From the NCBI GenBank assembly GCA_051294375.1, contig CM119268.1, positions 10,846,918-10,910,917 on the forward strand: DNA of 64,000 nucleotides, read 5' to 3'. The stretch's first letter is position 1, and every line of letters starts with the position of its first letter. Positions 1-59,815 of the stretch are shown here, piece after piece. Source of the stretch: Paraspadella gotoi (lineage: Eukaryota; Chaetognatha). Under the pieces are notes generated by a model. The model was not told the DNA's origin. It ran no database searches and worked only from the letters and a program-made list of their open reading frames with translations. The translations under genes and the position numbers were made by a program.

Positions 1-20
1 CATACAATTGTTTTGTTTAG

Positions 21-47601
<47,581 letters not shown>

Positions 47602-47922
47602 GTGTGAAATTGTGAATGGACGTCGGCGGAGATTCGCCTCTTGATTTACTGGGAAGGCGAGCATGGAGCTAAACTGAATCAATATTGAAATATTAAAATT
47701 AAAATATTCAATTATTATCTGTACGAGAGATGGTTTATTTTGACATTTTTCGTTTCGGAAAATTAAATTAAATATGTTTACTTTCGTGAATTTAGTTTTA
47801 ATTTATATTTTTCTGATTTCCATATCAAATTTGTATGTATTGCCTAATATTTTCTTAACATTTTTTTTTTATATTTGTGAAAACATTTGTACAAACTTTT
47901 CGTGATATTTCAAAACTGGAGA

Positions 47923-47947
47923 GAGATAGAGAGAGAGAGAGAGAGAG

Positions 47948-47991
<44 letters not shown>

Positions 47992-48274
47992 AATTTCTTT
48001 TCTGGATCTCTTTCATATCTTCAACCGCTTTTCATTCATATTCCTTTCTTTGTCAATTTAATCATCGCTTCGAACGACGCGTGAATTTATATTCGAGTCT
48101 CTTTTCCAAAAGACACATTTAAGAAAGGATGTAAACAATAAACATGGCGTCGCTAATGTAAACAATAAAGATGGCGTCGCTAAATCTGTCGCCATCTTCC
48201 TTTTCAATCCGAAGCTCAACTTTTTTCCTTTCCTCGTCTTCTCTAACGTCTGCAATTACGTCGACGACGACGAT

Positions 48275-48306
<32 letters not shown>

Positions 48307-49014
48307 AAAGCACTCATCGATTCTGTGACGTTTTTATTACTAGGGAAGGTGTTAAAACGCCTCAGTGGTTACAACTATTGAATTCGATTCCGATTAACTG
48401 TTAATGTGCGAAGGTCATGGACGAATCGATTTTGCAACAGTTAATAACATCAAATACTAACACGACGACGACGACGACGACGACGACAGCGACCTTTGAA
48501 GAAGGTTTACATGATTCATTTGGAAGTTGGGTAACCGACTCAAACGAAGATTTAAAAATGAAAATAAAAAGTAAATAAAAAGTGAATAAAAAATGAAAAA
48601 AAAAAAGAGACAAATGAGGAATCGAGTGGGCGACTTCTTGTTATTTCTCGATCTATTTGACCCTTCAGTTGTCCGTCTCTCCGGAAAGTCTTAAATAGAC
48701 GCTCCTTCCTCCCTCCGCGACTTTCTTTTCTTTTCTTTTCTTTACTTTACTTTACTTTACTTTACTTTACTTTACTTTACTTTACTTTACTTTACTTTAC
48801 TTTACTTTACTTTACTTTACTTTACTTTACTTTACTTCCCTTCCCTTTTATTTTCTTTCTCTTTTCTTCCGAGTCATCGACTTTGTCCTTTGGCAATGTC
48901 ACTTTGTCCCTCGTCTTGCTTCGGCCTTTCGCTTTTCAAGCACTTCACCTGCACGATTGATTGTTCCGTGAATAATAAAAGAGTCTCCTAAGTCTTCTTA
49001 CATCTTAAAAAAAT

Positions 49015-49061
<47 letters not shown>
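47923..49061. repeat. GA (47923-47988), ACG (48260-48305, 48462-48487), TTTAC (48735-48836), CT (49019-49061)
   Basis: A cluster of simple arrays. The TTTAC pentamer array is about 100 bp and nearly pure. Confidence 0.92.
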
Positions 49062-49064
<3 letters not shown>

Positions 49065-49729
49065 AGACTTTGTTATCTATCCAATATGACCCTCATATGG
49101 CTTTTTCTTCCTCCTCACAACTGCCACCAAGCGGCTTCTTTGAACATCACCCAATTTTTCCCAAAACACGTTTCCTTCCTTCCTTTTCTTCTCATTTTTT
49201 GTCTTCTTTTCTTCCGCTCGAATTTTTTTTTTCTTCCGTTTGAAGTGTTTTTTCTTTTCCTCTCCTTTGTTTCGTTTTCCTTGTTTTCTTCCCTTTGTTT
49301 CTTTCCTTTTTAACGGACGCAAAAATTCGCAAGAAGTTTCGATGTTTTTTCACAATTTTTTTTTCAGTCGCGTAAAACGACTCAGTTGTACGTTATTTGG
49401 TCTCTCTCTCTGTCTTTCTATAAACATTATAACGTGTAAAAAGTAAGGTTAAAAGGTTTGTCTACATATGACGCGTTTTCAGAGATCATGTATGAGAAAA
49501 AATAAAACGGAAAGAGGTAAAGGAAACGTATGAAAAATGCATCGGGAGAAATAGCATAATAAATAAGGAAGAAAAAATTATGATATTTTTATCCGAAGAA
49601 AAAAAAAGTTTAAGATTTCAACGCGACCGATCGAGCGCTGGATCCAGTGGCCTTGTTCCTTTGAGTACGTCACAGCTCCAAGCTCTTCACCACACCGATT
49701 TAAACGATTCTCTAAACCCTCCCTCATTC

Positions 49730-50001
49730 NNNNNNNNNNNNNNNNNNNNNNNNNNNNNNNNNNNNNNNNNNNNNNNNNNNNNNNNNNNNNNNNNNNNNNN
49801 NNNNNNNNNNNNNNNNNNNNNNNNNNNNNNNNNNNNNNNNNNNNNNNNNNNNNNNNNNNNNNNNNNNNNNNNNNNNNNNNNNNNNNNNNNNNNNNNNNNN
49901 NNNNNNNNNNNNNNNNNNNNNNNNNNNNNNNNNNNNNNNNNNNNNNNNNNNNNNNNNNNNNNNNNNNNNNNNNNNNNNNNNNNNNNNNNNNNNNNNNNNN
50001 N
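49730..50001. other. Assembly gap
   Basis: Run of N; the right edge begins with AAAG units. Confidence 0.99.
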
Positions 50002-50339
50002 AAAGAAAGAAAGATCTAAAAAAATTTCTCATAGCGAAAACCTTTGTTTGTTGGCGTATAAAAGATGATGGGCGCAATGAATAAAGAAGGGAAAAATATG
50101 TGACTAAAAATAGAAAATGGATCGCAGCAATAAAAATATCCAAATATTTCAATGGGGAAACGAGAGAGAGAGAGGAGGAGAGGGAGGAGGATTCGGAGGA
50201 GAAGAGACGAGAAGAGAGAGACTAAGAGAGGATTGTGAATTGTAGTGCCGGTGATAAAGTAGAGGGAAGAGGAAGAGGAAATAAAAAAAAGAATAAAGTG
50301 AGGAAGAAATAAGAAGAGATAAACATAAAGAAAGGATGC

Positions 50340-50340
<1 letters not shown>

Positions 50341-50431
<91 letters not shown>

Positions 50432-50433
50432 AA
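50341..50433. repeat. GAAA tetranucleotide array
   Basis: Pure (GAAA)n. A gap edge at 50002 also shows GAAA units, so the gap probably hides another array. Confidence 0.95.
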
Positions 50434-51097
50434 AAAAAAAGAAAAAAAAACCGGTTACTAACGGAAGAAAACTTTTCTTGTCCTTTTCTTCATTTTCTTT
50501 TGCAAAATAAAACGAGTTCTTTCGAGAAAAAAAAAACCTTGAAAGTTAATTTCGAGGCGAGGGCCTTTGTCCTTTGTCCCTCGTCGAAGTGAAGGGGGTT
50601 AAGGACAAAAAAAGAGAGGCTTAGGAAAAAAAAAGATGGCGTGGGGATGAATGAGGGAAGAATCGTCCATGAACGACTTCAAGAAGAAGAGTTGACCCCA
50701 ACTTTTTTTTCTTTTAGAATAATCGCATGGCAGCTGTAATTTCTGTCCCTGACCCGTCATTCAAACGAATTAAGAATCGAGAGTCGAATTAAAAACTTTA
50801 GTTTATTCTTTCTTTGTCTCTTTTTTTCTTTCTTTTTTTTCTTTCTTAATTGTCCCTTGAGACTTTGAACCGTTGAACGGAATTTCGAAATTCCCTCTGG
50901 AAATTCACGTCGTTGCCAGGGACGAGGACAAACGGCGGCCGTTTAACGAAATTGTCGTGACAGCGATTGCTCTGGGCGGCGCTAAAATTGGACGATGAGG
51001 TTTTCCTATTAGATTTTTATGACTTAAGAAAGAGGCGATATTGGATGCTTTGTGTTTGAACCGTAAATCATATGCTACTAAAAGAAAGATGGGACTA

Positions 51098-51296
51098 TGA
51101 CAACAGGCCCATTGGGATGGAGAATCTTTGTTGGCTTTGGGGGCTTCCGACCCTCAGTGACGCCTCCGGCCCGCCAGTCACTGGCGCGGTTACCCTAGGA
51201 CGGTCTCGCATTGCCAACGCAGGAGGAAGTCGTTAGGACTGTGGATGAAACACAACACCTGGGATGGTGTGTGAGGCGGTGTGAATATTCCGCCAC
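51098..51296 (+). mobile_element. Hairpin-ended repeat element E, copy 2
   Basis: Same family as 25209-25466. It is flanked by a perfect 7-bp direct repeat GGGACTA (51091-51097 and 51297-51303), a target-site duplication. It runs from TGACAACAG to GGCGGTGTGAATATTCCGCC plus AC. It is shorter by an internal block present in copy 1. Confidence 0.8.
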
Positions 51297-51994
51297 GGGA
51301 CTAAAATAAATACACTTAAAAAATGAATTAAAAACTAAAATAAACTAAAAACTAAACTTCAAAACTTCGAAAGGCCAAAAGTGAAAATTATTGAAGCGAA
51401 AACGGAAAAGCGGGGGACGGCGGTGGACGCGAACAGATGGAGTTTAAAGGAAACCGTTTCGAAGCTTGAAAAGCTAAAGAGGAAGAAATCGTTTAGTTTT
51501 CGCTTTCATTCCATTCGTTTTGTGTCTCGAACCGCGAGAAACGACTCCTTTCGTCTTCTCGGGTCGTGGAAGAGAAACTGAGCCTGTCAGAAAATGAGAG
51601 AAAAAATGTCTCATATCATATCATATCACAGGGTCACTGGATGAAACGTATTGGGATCTCGGACCTACTTTTAGTACTTCCCGGACTCTCCTATGTACTT
51701 TGCACAATTTGTACAATTGTACAACGTCCAAGATTCTATCCGAATTGCTTCTTCTTTCTTCCCTTCTCCTCCATGTTACCTGACCCGTGGTAGCGATTTG
51801 TGAGCTGGGAGGAATTCAAGGGGAAGAGACTTTCTTCTCTCCTTCGCCCACGGATCCATGGATCACCACATCCCTCCATCCATCTGTTTACTCGGAAGTC
51901 TGGTTTTCCGTCGGCCGCCCATAAAATTACCTGGCGTTTCCCACTCTCTCTTCGAAGCGTAAAAGTTTCCTCACGGACTTGTTTGGCTCCGACT

Positions 51995-52105
<111 letters not shown>

Positions 52106-54340
52106 TTTTCATTATTTTTTTAAAATTTTCTATTTTTCTTAATTTCTTCCGCGTCGTCATGCAAATCCTTGTAAAATTTTGGGGGTAATGCGTTCCGCTC
52201 TTTATCTCACTTAATTTAATCTGATTATCGCTTCTCTTCTTGTCACTTCGCAGGAGCAGGTGGCAGTACATTTATCAAAAAAACCAGTAACGAGATTTTA
52301 TAAGACATCAGAGATACGTCTTGCCAAGTTTCCACGGCCAGGTTTCGGGGGAGTTAGGTCAGTAAAAACAGTGAAGATTATCGGGGTTTTTTTGGTCAAC
52401 GAATATTAAAAAATAAATGGCTCTGCCCAAATAATCGGTATTTTTGTCTTCTGAATCATTTTCATATCTTTTCTTTTATTCATTATTATTTTATTATTTA
52501 AAAAAAATATTCCAAAATACGTATTTTTCGGCCTAACTCCTCCCTTGTTTCGTTGTCTCCTAAGATATAAGTCGATGGAGAAACAAATGGATTTAAACTT
52601 TAATTACTGTCAAAATCTATGAAAAGTAAAGCATCATTGCCCAAGAAAAAAAACAAACCATTATTTATATCTCCCTCTACCGGAAATTCACCCCTCGAGG
52701 CAGAGAAACGGTTCGCAGCTTCTCCCTTTCGTTCTCTATCCCTTTAACGATGAGATATCTGCTCCACCCTACATTTCGATGTCTTTCTCGATCCGCCCCT
52801 TGCGTCCCCAGCCCTGACGGAGATCAATGCCCTCGAATCGATAGGAAATTAACATCAATTTACCCGTCGCCGTAAGTGTGTTTTTTTTTTGTCTCTTGTC
52901 AGTGAAAAGAGTTCATTCTTAAACTTTTAACTAAGTTTGACAGCGAAAATTAGGAGAAGAGTTGATTTTCCTAGGTTCTTTGCTCGAAGTGACAACTTAC
53001 ATAATAAAATAAATAAAAATATATTATATTACTTAAGCAGGAAAGCAGATAATCTGGGAGTTTATAATTTGTACTACTAGGCTATTACCTCGTAGATATA
53101 TCCTGATCTTGCCCGAAGTCAAATATTAAACTCAAGTCTTTTACCTGATAAGTATGTCAATAGATATATATTGTATATTTAACCATAAACTACTCAGGAT
53201 ATCCCCATAAGGCTCTCGCTATGCATCGACGTAACGAATTCAACTCTCAAAACTTCTTTTTTGAGTTTCGTCTTCCGGTTTTTCACGAATTCCGCGCGCA
53301 TGCGTGAGACGCGTCTTCCGGAAGAAAAAAAACGCGGGCGTCGGGATTCTAGAAGAGAGAAAAAAAAAAAACACGGAGCGCCGACGAGTTTTTTTTTTAT
53401 GACCTCGACTTGCACAATATTTTTTGGGGGTGAGACTCGTGTGAAGTCGTGGGCGTAAAACTCCGCCGCCGCTGCCGCTGCGCTATCTCGTGCCCAACCG
53501 CCGCCGCCTCTGTCGTCGTTGTCCTCGATCCTCGTCTCAAAAGCGTTAAAAGATTTCCGGAAATCCGGGCTCGAACACGAGACCTCCCGGGGAAACATCT
53601 TCAAAGTTGGCGGATGGTTGAAGTCGGATTCGTCCACTTGTTGCTTCCGACCGTAAACACGAAGGAGTGTGTCTCCGTCGTAATTCCTTTAGTCGTCGTC
53701 ATCATCGTCGTCGTTGGCGTCGTCGTCTTCTTCTCCTCCATTGGCTCATTGTTATTCTCACCTGAATCTTATCTTGAGACGCGAAAACCCGAAACGCGTT
53801 TCTTCGGCGCCCATTCTCCTCCCCCCCTCGTCGCCTCCACCTTGCACCCCCCGCCCGCCCCCCCCGGGTGCCCGTGAACATAACATTCGCTTCGCTCCGA
53901 AGGAATGAGGTCTCACCAATGCGGAACTCACACGTTCCCGAGAGTTTTGGAGTCTCTGGAGGATTCATCTATCTCAGGTCTGGACAAACCGGGCGGTCGC
54001 CATCCTTTTCTTTTGTTAGTAAATTCACTTTTTTTTTTGGTAATTATTATTGCTGTTTTACTTTAATCTTTATCTAATATCAAATTGCATTTCCGAAAGT
54101 ATTTTCTTCTAAGATCTGATTATTACTTCTTTTTTAATTCCCTGCGTACTTCGCTGTTCCTGTTTTCTTATTGAATATTATTTCCTCGTTAATCCCGGAA
54201 GTTAATCCGGTTTTAATTTCCGAGTTCCATAAAACGTTCATGCGTTTTAAATTATCGTGAGGCCGCAAAAAAATGTTCATTCAACTTTTTTTTCCTCTAC
54301 TTTCGCTACGGAAATGAAACAATGAGGCGACCGTGAAGGC

Positions 54341-54408
54341 GAGGCCGCCCGCCGCCCGCCGCCCGCCGTTCGCCGACCGCCGCCCGCCGACCGCCGACCG
54401 CCGCCGCT
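54341..54408. repeat. GC-rich 7-bp minisatellite
   Basis: Copies of GCCGCCC / GCCGACC in an AT-rich setting. Confidence 0.85.
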
Positions 54409-55124
54409 TATCGCATCCAATTTTGTCGAACGGCTTTTTTCAAAGTCTCTTGATTAGATTTTCACCCGAGTTGCTAATCGGCGAGCGCCCCCCAGGTCCC
54501 CCCCTAAGTTTCTCCTTAGGTCCCCCTCCAGGTTTAACCCTTCCCCTACCTGTCCCCACCCTCCTATGATAGCAATTTCCACGACCCCCTTCAATTATTT
54601 TACCTTCCATTTCTTGTCAATCCCCTTCCATCACATTTGACTCATTTACTACCTTCCCGCCCGTGGACTTCTTCATCATTTTCTCCATCATTTTCTCCAT
54701 CAATTTCTCCAAAAATTTATCCGTCATTTTCTCCATCAGTTTCTCCGTTGTCCTTTCATTTTCATTCTGTCCCTACAGCGTCAAGTTTTTTCCCATTTTC
54801 TTCTCTTCATTTCACTCAAATCCATTACTTCTCCCCCTTTTCCACTTCCTCTTCTTCGTCCTCACCTCCGACCCCTCCTCCCACTTCCGGACACGCCCAC
54901 TCATTGCGTGGGCCGTTCTCCGAAGCGACGTTCCGGAATCTTTCGACTTCCTCGTCATCAAATTTTCACGAATTCTCACGGAATGGAAAAAGGAGAGACT
55001 TTTTGATGTAGGATCCTGTGATCCGAGTTTGTGAAAAGTGCTCACCGAGCTTTTGCGTGTAAAGTGTTTCGCGAGTTCTGTTGCGCGCGACGTTTTTTTC
55101 TCGTCTTAAAACATCTAAGACATC

Positions 55125-56081
55125 TACCATGATGGAAAAAAAAATTGTCGCGGTTTGGAAAAGTCAGATTAACTTTATTGTCAAATATATTTTTTAGCTA
55201 ATAAATAAGTTTTTTAATAGGTATATGACCTCCCTAAGACTGAATAAAATGATTTTTTTTCAACAGCATAAAATTATTTAATGCATTCAAATATTTCCAA
55301 AAGAGGTTATCTCTAACTGTTTTCACCTCTTTTTGATTAGGAGGACTACTCACATTATTGTTAATATTATATCTCTGACAAGATATTTTTTATCAGATTT
55401 GGGGCAAAAATGGTCTTTGGCAAGCAGTGAAAAAGATTGATCCTCTATAAAGTAAACCAGGCTTGAGTTGTTGCTGCATAATATGATAATTTATTGTATT
55501 TCACTTCAACAAAATCTTTAATTTCTTCTTTTTTTTTTGACTTGTTTGATACTTAATTCTGATAATACATCCAAAAGTAAATAAAAATAATAACTTTGCT
55601 TATAGAAAGGTTACCTGTAGCCTTATAACTTTTATTGATACTTTACAATTTAAAAATAATATTCTGTAACATCTACAGCATCAATATATTTTTAGTATTG
55701 CTCTTTTTTTGACATATAAATTAAGATTTATCCCTGAATTTATCCTAATCGAGATGATGCAATAAGACTGAGGAAAGGCAATGATTTTTAATAGTACTGG
55801 TTAAACTCAAAAAGTGATAAAAAAGAACTTGAAATTAGTTTAAACTATAAATAAAAAGTGTAAATATAAAAAAGATAAAAAAGAAAAAATAATTTTTTGA
55901 ACAACGTATTTTCTTTTGTATAAAACTCCTGTATTTTTGTCATACATAAACGAGATACAGCTCATATGAATAAAAAAAGGCCAAAGTTTCTTTATATCTA
56001 GATTTTATTTTTCGATTCTTACATTGAAATGCCAAAAAATAATAAAAAAGTAATCGCGACAATTTTTTTTCCATCATGGTA
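55125..56081. mobile_element. Inverted-repeat element C (TACCATGATGG ends)
   Basis: Begins TACCATGATGG followed by an A-run and TTGTCGCG, and ends with the inverse (CGCGACAA, T-run, CCATCATGGTA). The inverted ends are nearly perfect over about 27 bp, with TA at the edges. 957 bp, AT-rich, no intact transposase seen: a non-autonomous mariner-type element is the best reading. Confidence 0.8.
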
Positions 56082-56675
56082 TGTGAAACTTCGAGCTTTA
56101 AGCTGTGAAGCGGTCGTTTTTACGTTTTAATGGTGTTTACCTCATATCATATGGCCTCTGAAACCTCGAGATAATTGACGACGCGACCTGAATGTCGCAA
56201 TTCTTATGAAATTGTAAAAACACGAAGACTCCGCCTTTTTGTTGCGTCCACCTCGATTGCAAAAAGCTTCATATAAAAAAATAATGCAGAATCCCAACGT
56301 TAATATTTCAAGGATTTATCGGAAGCGCAAGCTGCTATTCTTTCGCCGCCGCCGCCGTCGTAGCACCGACAACCGCAGGCGCTTTGGAGTCTTCCTGTAT
56401 TTCGTCGTCGTCGTCGTCGTCGTTGTCGTCGTCGTCTTTATTGTTGATCCGACACTTTTTCTTGTTTTCTCTATCATCGTCTTCGTCGGGAAATGATTTA
56501 CAATTTTATTGTTTATCTTTGTTGAAGACTTACTTATTCCAGCTTTCTTCATTTTAAATCTCTTTCCTACTTTCTTTCTCTGTTGCCCTAATTACGTCAT
56601 TTTTTCTCCACTTTCCTACCCACTCTCTCAATTTCTTTCTCTCTTTTACTGTCTCTCTTTGCCATATTCTTCCTC

Positions 56676-56910
56676 ACTTTTTGGCCATATTCTTCGTCCC
56701 TATTTTGCTATATTCTTCCTCACTTTTTGGCACTATTCTTTGTCCCCATTTTGCCGAATTTTTCCTCAGCCTTTTGGCCATATTCTTCGTCTCTCTTTTT
56801 GCCATATTCTTCCTCTCTTTTTGGCCATATTCTTTTTCACTTTTTGCCATATTCTCTTTCCCTTTTAGGCCATATTCTTCCTCTATTTTTGGCCCTATTT
56901 TTCGTCTTCT
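56676..56910. repeat. Minisatellite, 21- to 22-bp family, about 10 copies
   Basis: Diverged copies of TTTTTGGCCATATTCTTCCT, with variants TTTGCC and TTCGTCTC. The open frame across it (SSLFGHIL-like repeats) is a by-product. Confidence 0.85.
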
Positions 56911-57485
56911 TCACTTTTTTCCCCAGTACGTTATCCGTTCGGACGAACCCTATGAAACTTTCCGTCCTTTTCCTGATGTTCCGAATCTAAATCACCGAAA
57001 AGGGAATGGAAATGTGAAAGGGAATATATGTGAACGAAGAATGTGAACGGGATCTGAGGCGAAGATGGGACGAGATTTCTGGGAAATTGAAGAGCGAAAA
57101 GTGTGAGAGGGAAATCGTGAATGCCGCCGGATGACTCTCGGTGAAAAAAGAGATTGTGAAGTCTAAGGAAACGAGAAAAAAAAGTCGTTTGTAGAAATCA
57201 AGATTCGAAGTTATAAAGAATATATAAATTCATGGCAAATCCATGTCAAAACCCAGAAGATATTGAAAAAGAGAACGGAGATGAAAGATCAAAAATATAA
57301 AATAAATTTTTTTAAAAATCTGTCGACGATGACGAAGCGAAAGGGTCGAGTGGTGAGCGAGTGAGGGTAAGTTTTGGTGAGAGGTGGCAACTGGCAAGGA
57401 TGGTGATCGGTGAAGCCCGTGAGGGTCGAAAGGACGATAACGCGAAATGAGGTGAAGCGACGAAGCGAATTATCAGAGGGGATCC

Positions 57486-57517
<32 letters not shown>

Positions 57518-57739
57518 TTCGTTTGCCTCTCATTCATTCGATTCTATTTTTGTCTCGATGTCATTTTCGACGTTATCTTCGTTTCTCTCGAAGACGTCAT
57601 CGAGGGCCACGCCTATCTCGCCTCTAGCGGACGAAATCGTAGGGCAACGTGAGAATTTTAAAGAAACAATCGATGGCCGGTTTTTTTGTTTTTTTTTCGT
57701 CGTTGCTCATGCGTCGAGTTTTTTTGCAACAATAAGAAC

Positions 57740-57908
57740 AGTTAAACAGTTAAAAGTTAAACAGTTAAAAGTTAAACAGNNNNNNNNNNNNNNNNNNNNN
57801 NNNNNNNNNNNNNNNNNNNNNNNNNNNNNNNNNNNNNNNNNNNNNNNNNNNNNNNNNNNNNNNNNNNNGTTAAAAGTTAAACAGTTAAAAGTTAAACAGT
57901 TAAAAGTT
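57740..57908. repeat. 15-bp tandem repeat interrupted by a gap
   Basis: Unit AGTTAAACAGTTAAA on both sides of the N run 57780-57868. The assembly evidently broke inside the array. Confidence 0.92.
57780..57868. other. Assembly gap
   Basis: Run of N inside a 15-bp tandem repeat. Confidence 0.99.
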
Positions 57909-58471
57909 GGGTTTCGATATTTGTTTGTATTGTTGATTCGATATTCGAGTTTATTGAGTTTAGAATTTCTCGTAGATGAAAAAAAGTTTTTTAAAAATAT
58001 TTTATGAAAAAAAAAACCGAGGATAAAACAGAGGAAAACGATGATACCGACGACACAATTTCGTCGTAAGCCTAAAAGGATGACACTGACGACGACGATG
58101 ACACGGACGACGATACAGATGACGACATTAAAGATGATATCGACGATTTCGATGAGTTCAACAGCGACGATGGTAATGACGTTGATGATGACAAACGCAA
58201 TGATGATACCCAGTTGATGACGGCGACACCTTCAATGACACAGATGGCATCGCTAGCCGATGACAAGGACGACGACGACGACGACGACATTCTCCTACTC
58301 TCTCTCCTTTTTCTCATTTTCTTTTCTCAGAATTCGTCGGGATTTTTCCTTTTTGGTTCGGAAGAAGAAAGAATCGCAAATGTAATTGGATTCCTTTATT
58401 TAAGAAAAAAGGGGGAAACTCTTTTGTTTGAGGAAAAGAGACGGGGCCGAAGATTGAAGAAGGATGGGAAT

Positions 58472-58506
<35 letters not shown>

Positions 58507-58915
58507 NNNNNNNNNNNNNNNNNNNNNNNNNNNNNNNNNNNNNNNNNNNNNNNNNNNNNNNNNNNNNNNNNNNNNNNNNNNNNNNNNNNNNNNNNNNNNN
58601 NNNNNNNNNNNNNNNNNNNNNNNNNNNNNNNNNNNNNNNNNNNNNNNNNNNNNNNNNNNNNNNNNNNNNNNNNNNNNNNNNNNNNNNNNNNNNNNNNNNN
58701 NNNNNNNNNNNNNNNNNNNNNNNNNNNNNNNNNNNNNNNNNNNNNNNNNNNNNNNNNNNNNNNNNNNNNNNNNNNNNNNNNNNNNNNNNNNNNNNNNNNN
58801 NNNNNNNNNNNNNNNNNNNNNNNNNNNNNNNNNNNNNNNNNNNNNNNNNNNNNNNNNNNNNNNNNNNNNNNNNNNNNNNNNNNNNNNNNNNNNNNNNNNN
58901 NNNNNNNNNNNNNNN
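58507..58915. other. Assembly gap
   Basis: Run of N starting within a CT microsatellite (58478-58506). Confidence 0.99.
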
Positions 58916-59449
58916 TTTCTCTTTTCATCTTCTTTCCTTTTTTTTTATCTCCCTTTTCTTTTCTTTGCCTTCTCCTTCTTTTTCTCTCCTCATTTAAATT
59001 CTTTCTCACAATTTTTCTCTTTTTATTTAAAAAATCCAATCCTGCCACGCTTTTCTAATTTTCCACCTTTATGAATCTCTTTTAATTCAAGTTTTATCGA
59101 ACGTTACTTTCATTTATTTTTTTTAAACGCCTTTGTGTCAAAAACCCCGAAAGCGTTGTGCCCGTATATTTTATATATTGGCCGTTTAATTTCTACTCGG
59201 CCCGTTTTCCTTTCGCCTTAATATTCTCTTTCTCTCTTTAAAAGGTTTTCTTCCCCTTGTACGTCGGCACGATTATCGCCATCGTTTGTTCCTTTTCTTT
59301 CCTCCCTTTTTTCCCCCATTTTTTATTTTTCTTTCCTCGGCTTCATTTTTTTTCCACCTCCTTTTCATCGCGTACTTTTTTCCCGCTTTACTCGTGCTCT
59401 CTTAATTTTTTATTCATCCCCGCTTTCCTCTGCGTTTTCTTTTTTCCCT

Positions 59450-59815
59450 CCTTTTTCCTTTTCTTTTCTTCTTTTCTTTTTTCCTTTCCTCTATTCCCCC
59501 TTTTCTTATCTCCCGTTCTTCATTTCTCTATTCGTATTCCTCCTTTTTTCTTTTTTTCTTCTTTTCTTTTTTCCTTTCCTTTATCACCCCTCTTCTTATC
59601 TTCCTTTCTCCATTTCTCTCTTCGTTTTCCTCCTTTTTCCTTTTTTTCTTATTTTCTTTTTTCCTTTCCTCTATCCTCCCTTTTCTTATCTCCCGCTCTT
59701 CATTTCTCTCTTCGTTTTCCTCCTTTTTCCTTTTTTTTTCTTCTTTTCTTTTTTCCTTTTCTCTATCACCCCTTTTCTTATCTCCCTTTCTTCATTTCTC
59801 CCTTCTCTTTTATTA
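59450..59815. repeat. About 90-bp pyrimidine-rich tandem repeat, four copies
   Basis: Marker CCTTTCCTCTATC-CCC recurs near 59483, 59573, 59663 and 59754. On plus it translates to a 30-residue Phe/Ser/Pro repeat with no other sign of coding. Confidence 0.85.

Noticed and set aside
49580-50068. Open frames running through N runs (also at 57558 and 58214)
   Set aside because: Artefacts of unknown bases in the assembly gaps.
52745-52870. Short plus-strand stretch after a ccccag acceptor (LTEINALESIGN)
   Set aside because: Stops after 12 codons and does not fit the phase or sequence expected for the next peroxidase exon.
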